Positions 7,809 through 16,458 of a stretch of 64,000 nt of DNA are shown piece after piece. How positions within the stretch are numbered: position 1 is the stretch's first letter; the number at the start of each line of letters is the position of its first letter. The position numbers and the translations under genes were made by a program. Origin of the DNA: Paenibacillus silvestris (GTDB lineage: Bacteria > Bacillota > Bacilli > Paenibacillales > NBRC-103111); the NCBI RefSeq assembly GCF_009882985.1, contig NZ_WTUZ01000020.1, forward strand, positions 681,353 through 745,352, given 5' to 3'. The notes under the pieces are model-generated. The model did not search any database and had not been told where the DNA came from. It saw only the letters and a list, made by a program, of their open reading frames with translations.

Positions 7809-10124
7809 ATGCCCAATTTAAGTTTTCTCAGCAAAATGACCATGTTCGGGTTCTTGCTCAGCACGCTCCCGGTTATTTTTATCGGCGCTTTTGCCTTCAT
7901 AACCTCGTCGAATGAGATCCAAAAAAATGTAAACGAAGGAAAAATGCAGTTAATCACCCAAATCAACTCCAATGTAGAGCAGAAATTAACGACTGTCAAC
8001 CATACACTTAATCAGGTCATTAACTCCACCGTGCTCAAAAAAGCAATGGACATGCCGTTAACTGTAAACGATTTCATGATGTATGACGATCTGCGCAGCG
8101 AGATTCGGTATATGCAGTCTTTTGACACGAAGCTGGAAGATGTCATCTTGATCAATGCCCGTGAGAACTGGATGATTAAGAATTCGGGACTGTACCGTTT
8201 TGACGGCTACCCTTTTTACGATAAATTGCTCAACCTGATGAATACGCAGGAGAACAGCACGTGGATTATGAACCCGTCGAAGTGGTTTTTTACCGAGGAA
8301 AATGCTCGGAGCGTAACCTGCGATTACAGTATCTCACTGGTCAAAAAGCTGCCAACCACCGGTCTGGAGAAATACGGCTTGGCGATGGCGAACATCCCTG
8401 CCTGTTCCCTGCAAGATTTGATTCAAAGCGATACTAAGCACCTTGAAGATATTTTGATCATGGACGAGCACAACCAAATTCTTATGCACCCGGATGCGAG
8501 CCTGATCGGTAAATCCATCACTGAGGCCGGCCTGAAAGATCTAAGCCAGCTAACTGCGCCAACGGGTCAATTCACGGCAGATATCAACGAGAAGCGTTAT
8601 TCCGTGAGCTACCTGCACTCGAACTTGAATAATTGGACTTATTTATCCCTAACCTCCATCGACAGCTTGACCACAGAATCGCGCAAAATTGGGGTCTACA
8701 CCATCTACGTCTGCATTCTAATGCTGCTGCTATCCATGCTGCTCGCTTGGCTCGGTTCACGCAAAATGTACTCACCCATCCAGCTCCTGCTCAATCAAAT
8801 TGGTGGCCTCGTTACCGTCAATCAGAAACGGAAGGCCAACGAGTTCCAGATGATCAGCGAGCATGTCCATACGTTATTCCAATCCAAGTCCCAGCTGGAA
8901 AGAGAGGTTCATCAGCATATTGGCCAGGTGCGGACCTTCTTCTTGATCAAAGCTTTTCAGGGTCATATCAAAACGAGCGAGCTGCCCGATAAATTAGCCC
9001 AATTCGGCTACACGAAGCATGTTGACGAGTGGAAAACAATGTCCGTCATTACGCTGCAGATCGACTCCATCGACAATACGCGTTATGAAAAAAGAGATAT
9101 GGAACTACTCCTTTTTGCCGCACACAATATGATTGAGGAGCTCATTCCTTCCGATCAGCGGCTTGCCCCAGTCATAATTGATCAGACCGTGGTGACCTTG
9201 ATTGGAAGTCCAGACAGCGAAGCTGCCGCTTTCCGCAATAAGGTGTATGCCTTGACGGAGCAGATGCAGCAGCATATTTTTAGCTATCTGAATCTGCATG
9301 TCAGCATTGGGATGAGTCTTCCCATCCATGCTTTTTCGCAAATGTCGATCGCCTACAAAGAAGGGCTGGAAGCTCTGAAGCATCGCATCAAGCTTGGCGA
9401 AGGCATCATCATTCAGTACGAAAATATTAACTCGGGCAAACATTTCTTGAATCTAAATTATCCGAAGCCGCTCGAAAATGAATTAATGGACGCAATCAAA
9501 GTTGCCGAAAAGGACAAGTCCAAAGAGCTGCTGCGACAGCTCCTGCGAGCCGTATTCGCTGCTCCGCTCTCGCCGCAGGAATATCAGATTCCGCTGGCTC
9601 GGCTGCTCAACAACCTGCTGATGGTGATGCAGGAATCCGGCATCTCTTTGAATCAGATTCACCCGAACAAGGGCTCGCTCTTCGAGGAGCTGCTCAATCT
9701 GCATATGACTGCAGAGATCGAAGACTGGTTCTGGACAGAGGTCATCCACCCGCTGATTCGTATCTACCGCGATCGTCAGGATGCGCAGTATCACAATATT
9801 TCTGAGAAAATTATCGATCTTGTGCAAAAATATTACGATACCGACCTGACGCTAGAGGACTGCGCTTCCAGACTGCATTACAATGCGAATTATCTAAGCA
9901 GTATTTTCCGCAAAGAGACGAACTGCTCCTTCAGCGATTATTTATCGGCCTACCGATTCAACATGGCGAAGAAGTGGCTGCTCGAAACCGATATGCCGAT
10001 CAAGGATATCTCGTCCAAGCTGCGCTATAACAATTCGCAAAACTTCATCCGCTCCTTCCGCAAGCAAGAGGGGATTACCCCGGGGCAATACCGTGATAAG
10101 CAAAAGGAAGGCGTCGCTCCTTAG
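7809..10124 (+). CDS. Membrane-bound AraC-family regulator, YtdP/YesS type
   Basis: This protein of about 771 aa has one N-terminal membrane segment (TMFGFLLSTLPVIFIGAFAF), an extracellular sensor region of roughly 250 residues, and a second membrane segment (IYVCILMLLLSMLLAWLG). A cytoplasmic region follows, ending in an AraC double helix-turn-helix (about the last 100 residues, with LTLEDCASRLHYNANYLSSIF and IKDISSKLRYNNSQNFIRSF). I choose ATG at 7809 because AAGGTG at 7794-7799 is a well-spaced ribosome site. The GTG at 7797 is part of that site. Proteins of this design sense an oligosaccharide or its binding protein and switch on the adjacent ABC and hydrolase genes. The 19-bp-spaced repeats at 5447 and 7709 are its candidate sites. 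Confidence 0.9.
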   Translation: MPNLSFLSKMTMFGFLLSTLPVIFIGAFAFITSSNEIQKNVNEGKMQLITQINSNVEQKLTTVNHTLNQVINSTVLKKAMDMPLTVNDFMMYDDLRSEIRYMQSFDTKLEDVILINARENWMIKNSGLYRFDGYPFYDKLLNLMNTQENSTWIMNPSKWFFTEENARSVTCDYSISLVKKLPTTGLEKYGLAMANIPACSLQDLIQSDTKHLEDILIMDEHNQILMHPDASLIGKSITEAGLKDLSQLTAPTGQFTADINEKRYSVSYLHSNLNNWTYLSLTSIDSLTTESRKIGVYTIYVCILMLLLSMLLAWLGSRKMYSPIQLLLNQIGGLVTVNQKRKANEFQMISEHVHTLFQSKSQLEREVHQHIGQVRTFFLIKAFQGHIKTSELPDKLAQFGYTKHVDEWKTMSVITLQIDSIDNTRYEKRDMELLLFAAHNMIEELIPSDQRLAPVIIDQTVVTLIGSPDSEAAAFRNKVYALTEQMQQHIFSYLNLHVSIGMSLPIHAFSQMSIAYKEGLEALKHRIKLGEGIIIQYENINSGKHFLNLNYPKPLENELMDAIKVAEKDKSKELLRQLLRAVFAAPLSPQEYQIPLARLLNNLLMVMQESGISLNQIHPNKGSLFEELLNLHMTAEIEDWFWTEVIHPLIRIYRDRQDAQYHNISEKIIDLVQKYYDTDLTLEDCASRLHYNANYLSSIFRKETNCSFSDYLSAYRFNMAKKWLLETDMPIKDISSKLRYNNSQNFIRSFRKQEGITPGQYRDKQKEGVAP

Positions 10125-10144
10125 CGCCACACTGCTGCGAACGC

Positions 10145-10211
10145 AAGCAGTAATGGGCTCTAAACTGCAGGAACGCCAAGCAGTACCGGACTCCAAACTG
10201 CAGCAAACGCC
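10145..10211 (+). repeat. 33-bp tandem duplication
   Basis: Two copies run 10145-10177 and 10178-10211. Both start AAGCAGTA, share an AAACTGCAG segment, and end in ACGCC. They lie just after the AraC-type regulator stop codon and before the terminator. Confidence 0.75.
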
Positions 10212-10260
10212 AAAAGCCTCCGGAACCACCAAGCTATCGTTGGTGGTTCCGGAGGCTTTT
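10212..10260. terminator. Bidirectional rho-independent terminator
   Basis: A near-perfect 20-bp stem (AAAAGCCTCCGGAACCACCA with its complement) has a short loop and runs of A and T on both sides. It sits between the converging regulator (7809-10124) and the small gene (10305-10589) and can end both transcripts. Confidence 0.92.
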
Positions 10261-10304
10261 GCCTCTTCTTTAAACTAGGTTGAGCTAGCTGGTTGTCCAG
10301 CATT

Positions 10305-10589
10305 CTACTCGCTTGGATCGACGGCTGCCTTAAGAGCGGCACGGTTGTTCCATAAGAACGAAACAACGCTGTTACGTTCTTCAAAGAACGCTTCTTTTTC
10401 ATCCAAATAGTCTGTACCACGCCCATGTACACTGAAACGCTCATCGTTGTAGTTCATCAGCGTCCACTGCCCCCCACGCTTGTTATCAGCGAACACAAGG
10501 TATAGTTTCTGGCCCGAAGGATCCCACTTCGCATACGACGAAAAGTTGTCCAAAATCAAGCCAATGTCATCCTTCTTTTTAATTTGCAT
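10305..10589 (-). CDS. Small hypothetical protein (94 aa)
   Basis: I do not recognise a named family. The 94-aa protein is soluble, charged and has no signal peptide. It begins MQIKKKDDIGLILDNFSSY, has an aromatic beta-rich middle (KLYLVFADNKRGGQWTLMNY) and ends with an acidic/alpha-helical stretch. ATG at 10589 has AAAGGAG eight bases upstream, and a terminator follows, so it looks like a genuine single-gene unit. Confidence 0.7.
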   Translation of the reverse strand: MQIKKKDDIGLILDNFSSYAKWDPSGQKLYLVFADNKRGGQWTLMNYNDERFSVHGRGTDYLDEKEAFFEERNSVVSFLWNNRAALKAAVDPSE

Positions 10590-11148
10590 GATCTTATCTC
10601 CTTTTCATATTTATATAGGCATATTTAGTAGAACAGGAACATAGTAAACGAGAATGCCTGAAAATGTTGTCGGACTGTGCGGATGGCTCATAGGAACCTT
10701 TGTCGAATGGCAAACTTCCTGGCATTTCGTGAGACTGCTAGCCTGAAAATGCGAAATGAGCCGAGGACATGGAGTCCTCCGGCTCACTCTGCATGAAGAA
10801 TAACTGGAATTTCTCCAGTTAAATTCAAGTTATTTCCATTCCATCTTCATTTAACTGGAAATTCTCCTGTTATTCCGCCATGTTCGGGGCAAATGAAGGC
10901 ATTTCCTCCGAAATTAGATGGACAATTTCCCGTTATTTCAATTAAACCCTAATCTCCCGTACAATTAGCGGTAGTTTTTCCAGTTAAACCGGCCTGACTC
11001 GCTGGGGGTCCGGGCGTCCGAGAGACCGGAGGTCCCGGGACCTGGGCGTCCAGGGGCCAAGGGCGACCGGCCGGGAGGCCGCTGGGCCGAAAGCCCGGCG
11101 ACCCGAGTCTGCCGTCTCGCTTACCTCAATCTACCGCCACACAACAGC
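10590..11148. other. Gene-free stretch with AACTGG repeats and a GC-rich tract
   Basis: No gene is supported. From 10801 to 10987 there are four AACTGGAA/TTCCAGTT-type elements. From about 10998 to 11115 there is a very GC-rich tract (GGTCC, GGGCG and CCGGGA blocks) capable of folding into several overlapping hairpins. It lies downstream of the isomerase gene at 11149 on the minus strand. Confidence 0.6.
10801..10987. repeat. AACTGGAA...TTCCAGTT interspersed elements
   Basis: A near-perfect 21-bp palindrome TAACTGGAA...TCCAGTTA lies at 10801-10821. Partial copies follow at 10850-10873 (TTAACTGGAAATTCTCC), 10920-10937 (GACAATTTCCCGTTATT) and 10968-10987 (TAGTTTTTCCAGTTAAA). The same element recurs at 46003-46025 and as a near-perfect palindrome at 46118-46139. 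Confidence 0.8.
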
Positions 11149-11985
11149 TTACAGTCCCGCCGCCGCATACACTTTGTCAAAGCCCGCTTTGGAGCGCTGT
11201 ACCAATCTCTCCGGGGAGTCCGTAGGAGGCGTAGCCGTCAAAATCTCCTGCGAAACAGCGCCTTTATAGCCGATCTTCACCAAAGCTTGCAGGAAGCCCG
11301 CCAAGTCGATCACTCCTTCGCCTGGGTACACACGTCCATTATCCAGCACATCCTCCACCGGAACGTCCGGTGCGTCGTTGATGTGGACATGGACGATCTG
11401 CTCAGGGCGCAGCTTCTCGATGTCAGCTGCCGTTAAACCGTTCGTGTACCAGTGGTACGAATCGTACAGCAAACCCACGTTGCTCTCGCCGATCGCATCA
11501 ATCCAATCCAGCGTCTCCTCGACCGTCCAGATGAACGGATGATTCCAGCGTGTGCGCAGATGATGCGGCCCCACGAACTCTAGACCAAGACGGATGCCGT
11601 ATGCGCCAAGAATTTGCGCGCAAGTGCGCAATCTGCGCGTAGCCAGCGCCATGAAATGCGCAGCATTCAGATCCGTCGATGGCAGAACATACGTGCAGCA
11701 ACTCGTACAGCCAAGCGCTGCTGCTGCTGCGGCTGCTTGAGTCAGCTTCGGCAGATCAGCGCGGAAGCGCTCCTCGGACCCGCGCCATTCCACTGGCAGA
11801 CCGATGGAACCCACCACGAGGCCATGTTTAGCCAGCAGCTCGCGTGCTCCGTCTATGCTGTGGTTTTCCACTAGAGCAAGCGCGTCGATATCGACAGCTT
11901 CAAAGCCGTATTTTGCCGCTAACTCAATGAATTGCTCCGTGCTTTCCAGCTTGCCAAGTCCTGCTCCCGTTAACCCTCTAAGCAT
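11149..11985 (-). CDS. Sugar phosphate isomerase/epimerase (AP endonuclease-2 TIM barrel)
   Basis: This 278-aa TIM-barrel protein is of the xylose-isomerase-like/IolE superfamily. Conserved metal-ligand blocks are LEFVGPHH (E136), LLYDSYHWY (D175) and VHVHINDAP (H201), with QEIL near the C-terminus. ATG at 11985 has GGGAGG upstream. It lies 17 bp after a Gfo/Idh/MocA oxidoreductase gene. Such pairs typically oxidise a sugar or inositol at one carbon and then isomerise or epimerise the keto product. The exact substrate is not visible. An Ala-rich helix (residues 84-91) is a compositional oddity only. Confidence 0.88.
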   Translation of the reverse strand: MLRGLTGAGLGKLESTEQFIELAAKYGFEAVDIDALALVENHSIDGARELLAKHGLVVGSIGLPVEWRGSEERFRADLPKLTQAAAAAAALGCTSCCTYVLPSTDLNAAHFMALATRRLRTCAQILGAYGIRLGLEFVGPHHLRTRWNHPFIWTVEETLDWIDAIGESNVGLLYDSYHWYTNGLTAADIEKLRPEQIVHVHINDAPDVPVEDVLDNGRVYPGEGVIDLAGFLQALVKIGYKGAVSQEILTATPPTDSPERLVQRSKAGFDKVYAAAGL

Positions 11986-12002
11986 CGTGTTTCCCTCCCG
12001 AA

Positions 12003-13076
12003 TTAGATGTCCCAGTTTAGTTTAACTTCATTCCCTGTCCGGGAAGATTCATAGATGGCATCAAGAATTAAATTGTTCGTAAAGCCGGATAAAGCGGATG
12101 TAATCGGCTGTTTGCCTTCGCGAATGCACGATAGGAAATGTCTGCTTAGACGCAGACGCTCCCCTTCATCATTCTCAGGCTTTTTCAAATCCGTCTCGAT
12201 AGCCCGATTGAACTTCTCAGTTAGAAGCTTACCGGATGCTCCCTTGTAACTTGCGCCGCCTTCAGAGCCCATCAGATGGATGAATGGCGTATTGTCCGTA
12301 TCCATATGAACCGCCCAGCTCACTTCCAGTGTCAACGTGCTGCCGTCTTCCATCCGGATGAGTGCCGTAGCCAAATCTTCCACATCATACGTGCCGTTCC
12401 AATTTGGCGTCCCCCACGTGCCAATCCCCTTTTTGCGAGGACCGAACTCCGCATAAGTAGCACCAAAGACAGAAACCGGCTTCGGATTACCCATCAGATA
12501 GAGCGCAAGATCCAGCATGTGAACCCCAATATCAATCAACGGGCCTCCGCCCGATTCGTCCATTTTCGTAAACCATGTACCCCAGCCTGGAATGCCTTTG
12601 CGGCGGAACCAGCCTGTTTTGGCTGTGTAGATTTTGCCTAGCTCACCAGCTTCAACCTGCTCCTTGATCAACTGCGGTACAGCTTCCCAGCGCATTTGGT
12701 GACCGATCATAACCACTTTGTCCGTAGCTTCGCTGGCTTTCAAGATCTGCTTAGCTGCTTCAGCATTAATCCCCATTGGTTTCTCAATCAGCACGTGCTT
12801 GCCGGCTTTAATAGCTTGAATAGCAAGGGAAGCATGATGTTGGTTAGGCACACCAATAATGACAGCATCTACATTGTCGCTTTGAATAAGCTCTTCCGGG
12901 CTTGCTGCTACGAAACCAATACCGTATTCTTGAGCTTTTGCTTGCGCCAGTGGTAAGTAGGCGTCTGTAATCCCCGTAATTTCACAGGAATCTGCCAATT
13001 TAGAAAACTCGCGTATATGCACGCCGCCGATGTTACCAGCACCAATAATACCTATTCTAATTTTACTGCTCCCCAC
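12003..13076 (-). CDS. Gfo/Idh/MocA-family oxidoreductase
   Basis: This 357-aa NAD(P)-dependent sugar or inositol dehydrogenase has an N-terminal Rossmann fold (GIIGAGNIGG) and the family signature EKPMG, which carries the catalytic-site lysine. A C-terminal alpha/beta substrate domain follows (GGGPLIDIGVHMLDLAL). The start is GTG at 13076 with AGGAGG eight bases upstream. It is co-directional with the isomerase at 11149 and divergent from an AraC regulator at 13198, which probably controls the pair. Substrate unknown. Confidence 0.92.
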   Translation of the reverse strand: MGSSKIRIGIIGAGNIGGVHIREFSKLADSCEITGITDAYLPLAQAKAQEYGIGFVAASPEELIQSDNVDAVIIGVPNQHHASLAIQAIKAGKHVLIEKPMGINAEAAKQILKASEATDKVVMIGHQMRWEAVPQLIKEQVEAGELGKIYTAKTGWFRRKGIPGWGTWFTKMDESGGGPLIDIGVHMLDLALYLMGNPKPVSVFGATYAEFGPRKKGIGTWGTPNWNGTYDVEDLATALIRMEDGSTLTLEVSWAVHMDTDNTPFIHLMGSEGGASYKGASGKLLTEKFNRAIETDLKKPENDEGERLRLSRHFLSCIREGKQPITSALSGFTNNLILDAIYESSRTGNEVKLNWDI

Positions 13077-13197
13077 GCTATGTTCCTCCTCATATGTACA
13101 TCCTCTACGACCTGCTTTTATGATAAAATAAAGACAGTAGAAAAACGCACCTATATTTCGGAAAACGTCCCATTTCTTCGAAGGAGATTAGCTGAGT

Positions 13198-14085
13198 ATG
13201 ACGTATTTTCCCGACTATTTGAAAACGTACCCAAACATGCACTCCTCCTTCCCTTTTCATATCAGCAAAAATACGCTGGGGCACGGCTTTCGCGCACATC
13301 GCCACGATTTCCTCGAGTTGTCCTACGTCATTGAAGGCACGGGGTCAGAAAGCATTAATGATGTCAATCATGAGATGAGGACAGGCACCTTCACGTTCGT
13401 GCTGCCCTATCAGGTGCATGAGATTTTCACGGACCCAGGCCAGAAGCTTGTCTTGTATAACTGCATGTTCAGCATGGACCTGTTGATGGAGTCGGGGAGT
13501 GATCCCGGTCTGTCAGGGCTTCTAGGTGAGATGACAGCCTTGCCGGCTTATGTCCAACTGCACGGACAGGATCAGCAAATGATGCTCGCTCTCCTTGAGG
13601 AGATGTATCAGGAATACAATGGTACCGAACGATACAGACAGACGCTTTTAAAAGGCAAGCTTAAGGAAATTCTCATCCGCTTCGACCGCCATCGCTTAAA
13701 GCATGCCCCGCTTATAGAAGCGGAAGCGATCCCGCTACAGGGTGCGAAGACGCATCACTCGGTTTGGCCTATCATTCATCACATTCACCGCAATTATCAG
13801 GAGGAGCTGGCCTTATCGGACCTTGCTTCGAAGTTCGCGATGAGCGCTTCCCGGATCTCCGAGGTAATTAAACAGACGACTGGACAGACCTTCGTCCACT
13901 TCCTGCACGACCTGCGGTTGCGTCATGCCTGCAGCCTGCTCGTGTCTACGGAGATGAGTGTGACGGAGATTGCGCTAGAGGTTGGATATGGCTCGTACAA
14001 AACATTCTCCCGCATTTTCCGGGAAAGCAAAGGCATCGTGCCCAAAGATTATCGCAAGGCGGAGCATCATCGCCGGGTAACGTAA
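13198..14085 (+). CDS. AraC-family transcriptional regulator with cupin sensor
   Basis: This is a 295-aa soluble regulator. The N-terminal half is a cupin-like ligand domain (HRHDFLELSYVIEG). The C-terminal 100 residues hold the AraC double helix-turn-helix (LALSDLASKFAMSASRISEVI, and VTEIALEVGYGSYKTFSRIF). ATG at 13198 has AAGGAG upstream. It is divergent from the Gfo/Idh-isomerase pair, which it probably activates when a sugar is present. No clear repeated half-site was found in the 120-bp gap. Confidence 0.92.
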   Translation: MTYFPDYLKTYPNMHSSFPFHISKNTLGHGFRAHRHDFLELSYVIEGTGSESINDVNHEMRTGTFTFVLPYQVHEIFTDPGQKLVLYNCMFSMDLLMESGSDPGLSGLLGEMTALPAYVQLHGQDQQMMLALLEEMYQEYNGTERYRQTLLKGKLKEILIRFDRHRLKHAPLIEAEAIPLQGAKTHHSVWPIIHHIHRNYQEELALSDLASKFAMSASRISEVIKQTTGQTFVHFLHDLRLRHACSLLVSTEMSVTEIALEVGYGSYKTFSRIFRESKGIVPKDYRKAEHHRRVT

Positions 14086-14181
14086 GCAAGGGCAGTCCCA
14101 GTTAGCCCAGGAATGGTCTATCTCTTCCTCCAGGCGATTATACTTAACATAGTATATTTCACTACGAGGAGAGTGCTAATC

Positions 14182-14985
14182 TTGTCCAATGAGTTTGTTG
14201 CACGTTCTTTGGAAGAAGTGCGGTTTTGGTCCCGAATCATGAAGGAACATTCCCTTTTTCTAAAGCTTGGTTTTCGCTGTGAAGATACACAACTCATTCA
14301 GGAAGCTAATCAATTCTATAGCATTTTCGAGCAAATTGAAGGTAAAGCCCATTCGTATAACGAAGCGACTGATCCCGCGCAGATTCAGCGTTTTAACCTA
14401 GAAGCACACACAGCTGCAACGCACATTTGGGCTTTTAAAAGGAAAGTTCTTGGCCTGATCATTCAGTGTAAGCTGCCTGGGGGCAATAACTTCCCTCTAC
14501 TCGTCGATCATACGAGCCGTGAAGCCAACTATTTCAGGAATCGGCTAGAGGAATTAAACACCGGAAGACTGGATCCATTACCCGACGCGATTATTCATGA
14601 AAATGTTTTCTTTCTTCGCATTATGGCGGATCATGCCAAGTTCATCGGACATCTGCTTGACCCGTCAGAGCGTCAACTAGTCGAGCAAGCCCGCAATTTC
14701 AGCCACGATTTTGATCAGCTGTTATTTCAAGCGATCGACCTCAGCGGCATGCGGCCGCAGTCGCAGACAGAGCCGCTTCTGGATCAATTCCTGGATCAGA
14801 ACCGCGTTTCCGTCGTTTCGCTCCGCGACTTCAAGAAGACGGCCAGGGATTTAATCGAGGCTTGCAAGATCAAAAGCATCATCCATCCCCTCCTCGCGGA
14901 TCACGTGTTTCGGGAGGCTGAGAGGTTTCTGTTCATCATTGATGCTTTTGAAGTGGCGCTCACGGGGAAACAGGCCGGGGCCTGA
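14182..14985 (+). CDS. DUF2935 family protein
   Basis: This protein of about 267 aa is made of two similar helical halves, each opening with a RFWSRIMKEHSLFLKLG / HENVFFLRIMADHAKFIGHLL type motif. This is the mark of DUF2935, a helical His/Glu-containing, probably metal-binding family common in Bacillales and Clostridia. The open frame extends upstream, but I place the start at TTG 14182 because GAGGAG at 14166-14171 is the only good ribosome site and the homologous region begins right after it. Function is unknown. It stands alone between a regulator and a strong terminator. Confidence 0.85.
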   Translation: MSNEFVARSLEEVRFWSRIMKEHSLFLKLGFRCEDTQLIQEANQFYSIFEQIEGKAHSYNEATDPAQIQRFNLEAHTAATHIWAFKRKVLGLIIQCKLPGGNNFPLLVDHTSREANYFRNRLEELNTGRLDPLPDAIIHENVFFLRIMADHAKFIGHLLDPSERQLVEQARNFSHDFDQLLFQAIDLSGMRPQSQTEPLLDQFLDQNRVSVVSLRDFKKTARDLIEACKIKSIIHPLLADHVFREAERFLFIIDAFEVALTGKQAGA

Positions 14986-14994
14986 AATAAGAGT

Positions 14995-15042
14995 TAAGGC
15001 CGCAACGGAAGGTAGGGATACCTTTCCTTGGCGGCCTTTTTG
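14995..15042 (+). terminator. Rho-independent terminator
   Basis: AAGGCCGC...GCGGCCTTTTT forms a stem of about 17 bp with internal mismatches and a T-run. It follows the DUF2935 gene. Confidence 0.85.
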
Positions 15043-15240
15043 AATGAAGGGGAACTGTGGTCCTTTATTTCCTAGCAACCTGCCATTTATCGCGATTAGC
15101 GGGAACTACAGTCCTCTATTCCTCCATATCCAAGCCATATGGCGGCTTTTGTCCCAAAATAACACCCTGTAGTTCCCCCAAACTGCAAAAACAGGCTCAT
15201 CTGGCTTAGATAAGGCCCTGTAGTTCCTCCCACGTTCGGG
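15043..15240. repeat. GGAACTACAGTCC interspersed elements (group 1)
   Basis: Copies read GGGAACTGTGGTCCTTTATT (15050-15069), GGGAACTACAGTCCTCTATT (about 15101-15120) and, on the other strand, CCCTGTAGTTCC twice (about 15167-15230). The same element recurs at 32727-32915. It is non-coding, with a 10-13 bp conserved core and variable spacers. Confidence 0.75.
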
Positions 15241-15246
15241 CGTTAC

Positions 15247-15535
15247 CCATCCGTCATCCATTTATCCATTCATTCAGCCACGCATCCACCCATCATCCGT
15301 TCATCCACGCACGTTCGCACGCATCCATCTGTCATCCATCCATTCTTCCTTCCTTCCACACATCCACTCATCATCCGTTCATCCACATACGCACGCATCC
15401 ATCCATCCATTCTTCCATTCTTCCATTCTTCCATTCTTCCATTCTTCCTTCCTTCCACACATCCACCCCTCATCCGTTCATCCACACACGCACGTATCCA
15501 ACCACCAATCCATCCACGCATCCAGACAGCCACAC
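15247..15535. repeat. ATCC/TTCC-rich minisatellite with higher-order units
   Basis: About 290 bp of CATC/TTCC-like tetramers are organised into three related units of roughly 75-110 bp. Each unit contains CATCCGTTCATCCAC and ends with an ATCC or TTCC run, including five TTCCATTC repeats near 15407-15450. The minus strand stays open for 96 codons only because the repeat lacks stops, so I do not call it a gene. Confidence 0.8.
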
Positions 15536-15612
15536 AATCATATCCGAAATAAACCGCCACCCATCAGGCAATACTACTCCAATCTCCGTATGCACCTGTC
15601 TTTATATATTCC

Positions 15613-15642
15613 TTGACAGGAATATTCCTAGTAAAGTATATT
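15613..15642 (+). promoter_or_regulatory. Sigma-A promoter of the AHSA1-like gene
   Basis: TTGACA at 15613-15618 is separated by 18 bp from TATATT at 15637-15642. Transcription should start near 15649, about 170 nt before the start codon at 15821. Confidence 0.75.
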
Positions 15643-15648
15643 TAGAGC

Positions 15649-15820
15649 AAGGATTCGACGATGCGTGCTTGCATGGCTGTCCCCTGAGAGAGGGATGACA
15701 AGCCTTAACGCTGTAGCCACAAGACTGCCGCGGGTCCCGCTTTAAGGTGGAAGAACACCCAATCTGCTTTTGTTTTACTCTTACAAATTAATTCTATTAT
15801 AACTTTGGAGGTACTCACCC
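15649..15820 (+). promoter_or_regulatory. Structured 5' leader, unassigned (possible riboswitch or sRNA)
   Basis: Between a strong promoter and the ribosome site lie several consecutive stems: ATGC...GCAT (15661-15675), GGCTGTCCCC/GGGATGACAAGCC (about 15675-15704), a GCGGG/CCCGC stem (about 15730-15741), and GGTG-GAAGAA-CACC (about 15747-15760). I could not match it to a riboswitch class that I know. GGATTCGACG near its start resembles the tmRNA 5' end, but the rest does not fit. Function is inferred only from length and folding. Confidence 0.45.
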
Positions 15821-16327
15821 ATGTCCGAAACTACAAACTCCCGCTCATTAGTTATTACACGTACGTTCAATGCTCCCCGCGAGCTCGTTTTCGCATGCTG
15901 GACGAAGCCCGAACATCTGATGCACTGGTGGGGACCGACAGGCATGCAGCTGGATGTAGCTACATGTGATGTTCGCCCAGGCGGCATGTTCCACTTCAGC
16001 ATGAAATCCCCTGATGGCTTTCAAATGTGGGGCAAATTCGTTTATAGCGAAGTTTCCCCTCCGGACAAGCTCGTCTACACGAACTCGTTCTCCGATGCGG
16101 AAGCGAACACCATTCGTGCTCCGTTCAGCCCTGTTTTCCCGCTTGAAATTTTGAATATCGTAGCCTTCGAAGAGCAAGATGGCCAAACGATTGTCACGAC
16201 TAGCGGCGGCCCTGTGAACCCAACCGAAGAAGAAGCTGCTTTCTACGCTTCCATGATCGAGAACATGGAACAAGGATTTGAAGGTACTTTCCGTCAACTC
16301 GACGAGTACTTGACGAAGCTTGCTTAA
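15821..16327 (+). CDS. SRPBCC (AHSA1-type) domain protein
   Basis: This 168-aa START/Bet v1-like single-domain protein is of the activator-of-Hsp90-ATPase-1 family. It shows the family blocks TRTFNAPRELVFACWTKPEH, HWWGP, DVRPGGMF and a C-terminal helix FEGTFRQLDEYL. ATG at 15821 has TTGGAGGT upstream. In bacteria these proteins are small ligand-binding or stress-linked proteins of mostly unknown role, often paired with an ArsR regulator. Here no ArsR gene is adjacent. Instead the gene has a long structured leader and its own terminator. Confidence 0.92.
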   Translation: MSETTNSRSLVITRTFNAPRELVFACWTKPEHLMHWWGPTGMQLDVATCDVRPGGMFHFSMKSPDGFQMWGKFVYSEVSPPDKLVYTNSFSDAEANTIRAPFSPVFPLEILNIVAFEEQDGQTIVTTSGGPVNPTEEEAAFYASMIENMEQGFEGTFRQLDEYLTKLA

Positions 16328-16333
16328 CACCCT

Positions 16334-16368
16334 AAGCACCGGCTCACCAGAGCCGGTGCTTTTCTTTT
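16334..16368 (+). terminator. Rho-independent terminator
   Basis: AAGCACCGGCT-CACC-AGAGCCGGTGCTTTTC is a stem of 10-11 bp with a T-rich tail, directly after the AHSA1-like gene. Confidence 0.92.
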
Positions 16369-16458
16369 AACGTCACAAAACCACCCAGTCCAACCGAATA
16401 ATATAGGAAGCTGAATATTTTTCGGCAGCATTCGACTGAACCCAAAGGAGACTACCTC

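Noticed and set aside
15270..15560. Minus-strand frame of 96 codons with repeated VDERM/GCVEG units
   Set aside because: It is the translation of the ATCC minisatellite. No ribosome site, and the repeat itself explains the open frame.
15652..15662. GGATTCGACG resembling the tmRNA 5' end
   Set aside because: No tag-peptide reading frame, no matching 3' acceptor end, and only about 170 nt are available before the AHSA1-like gene.
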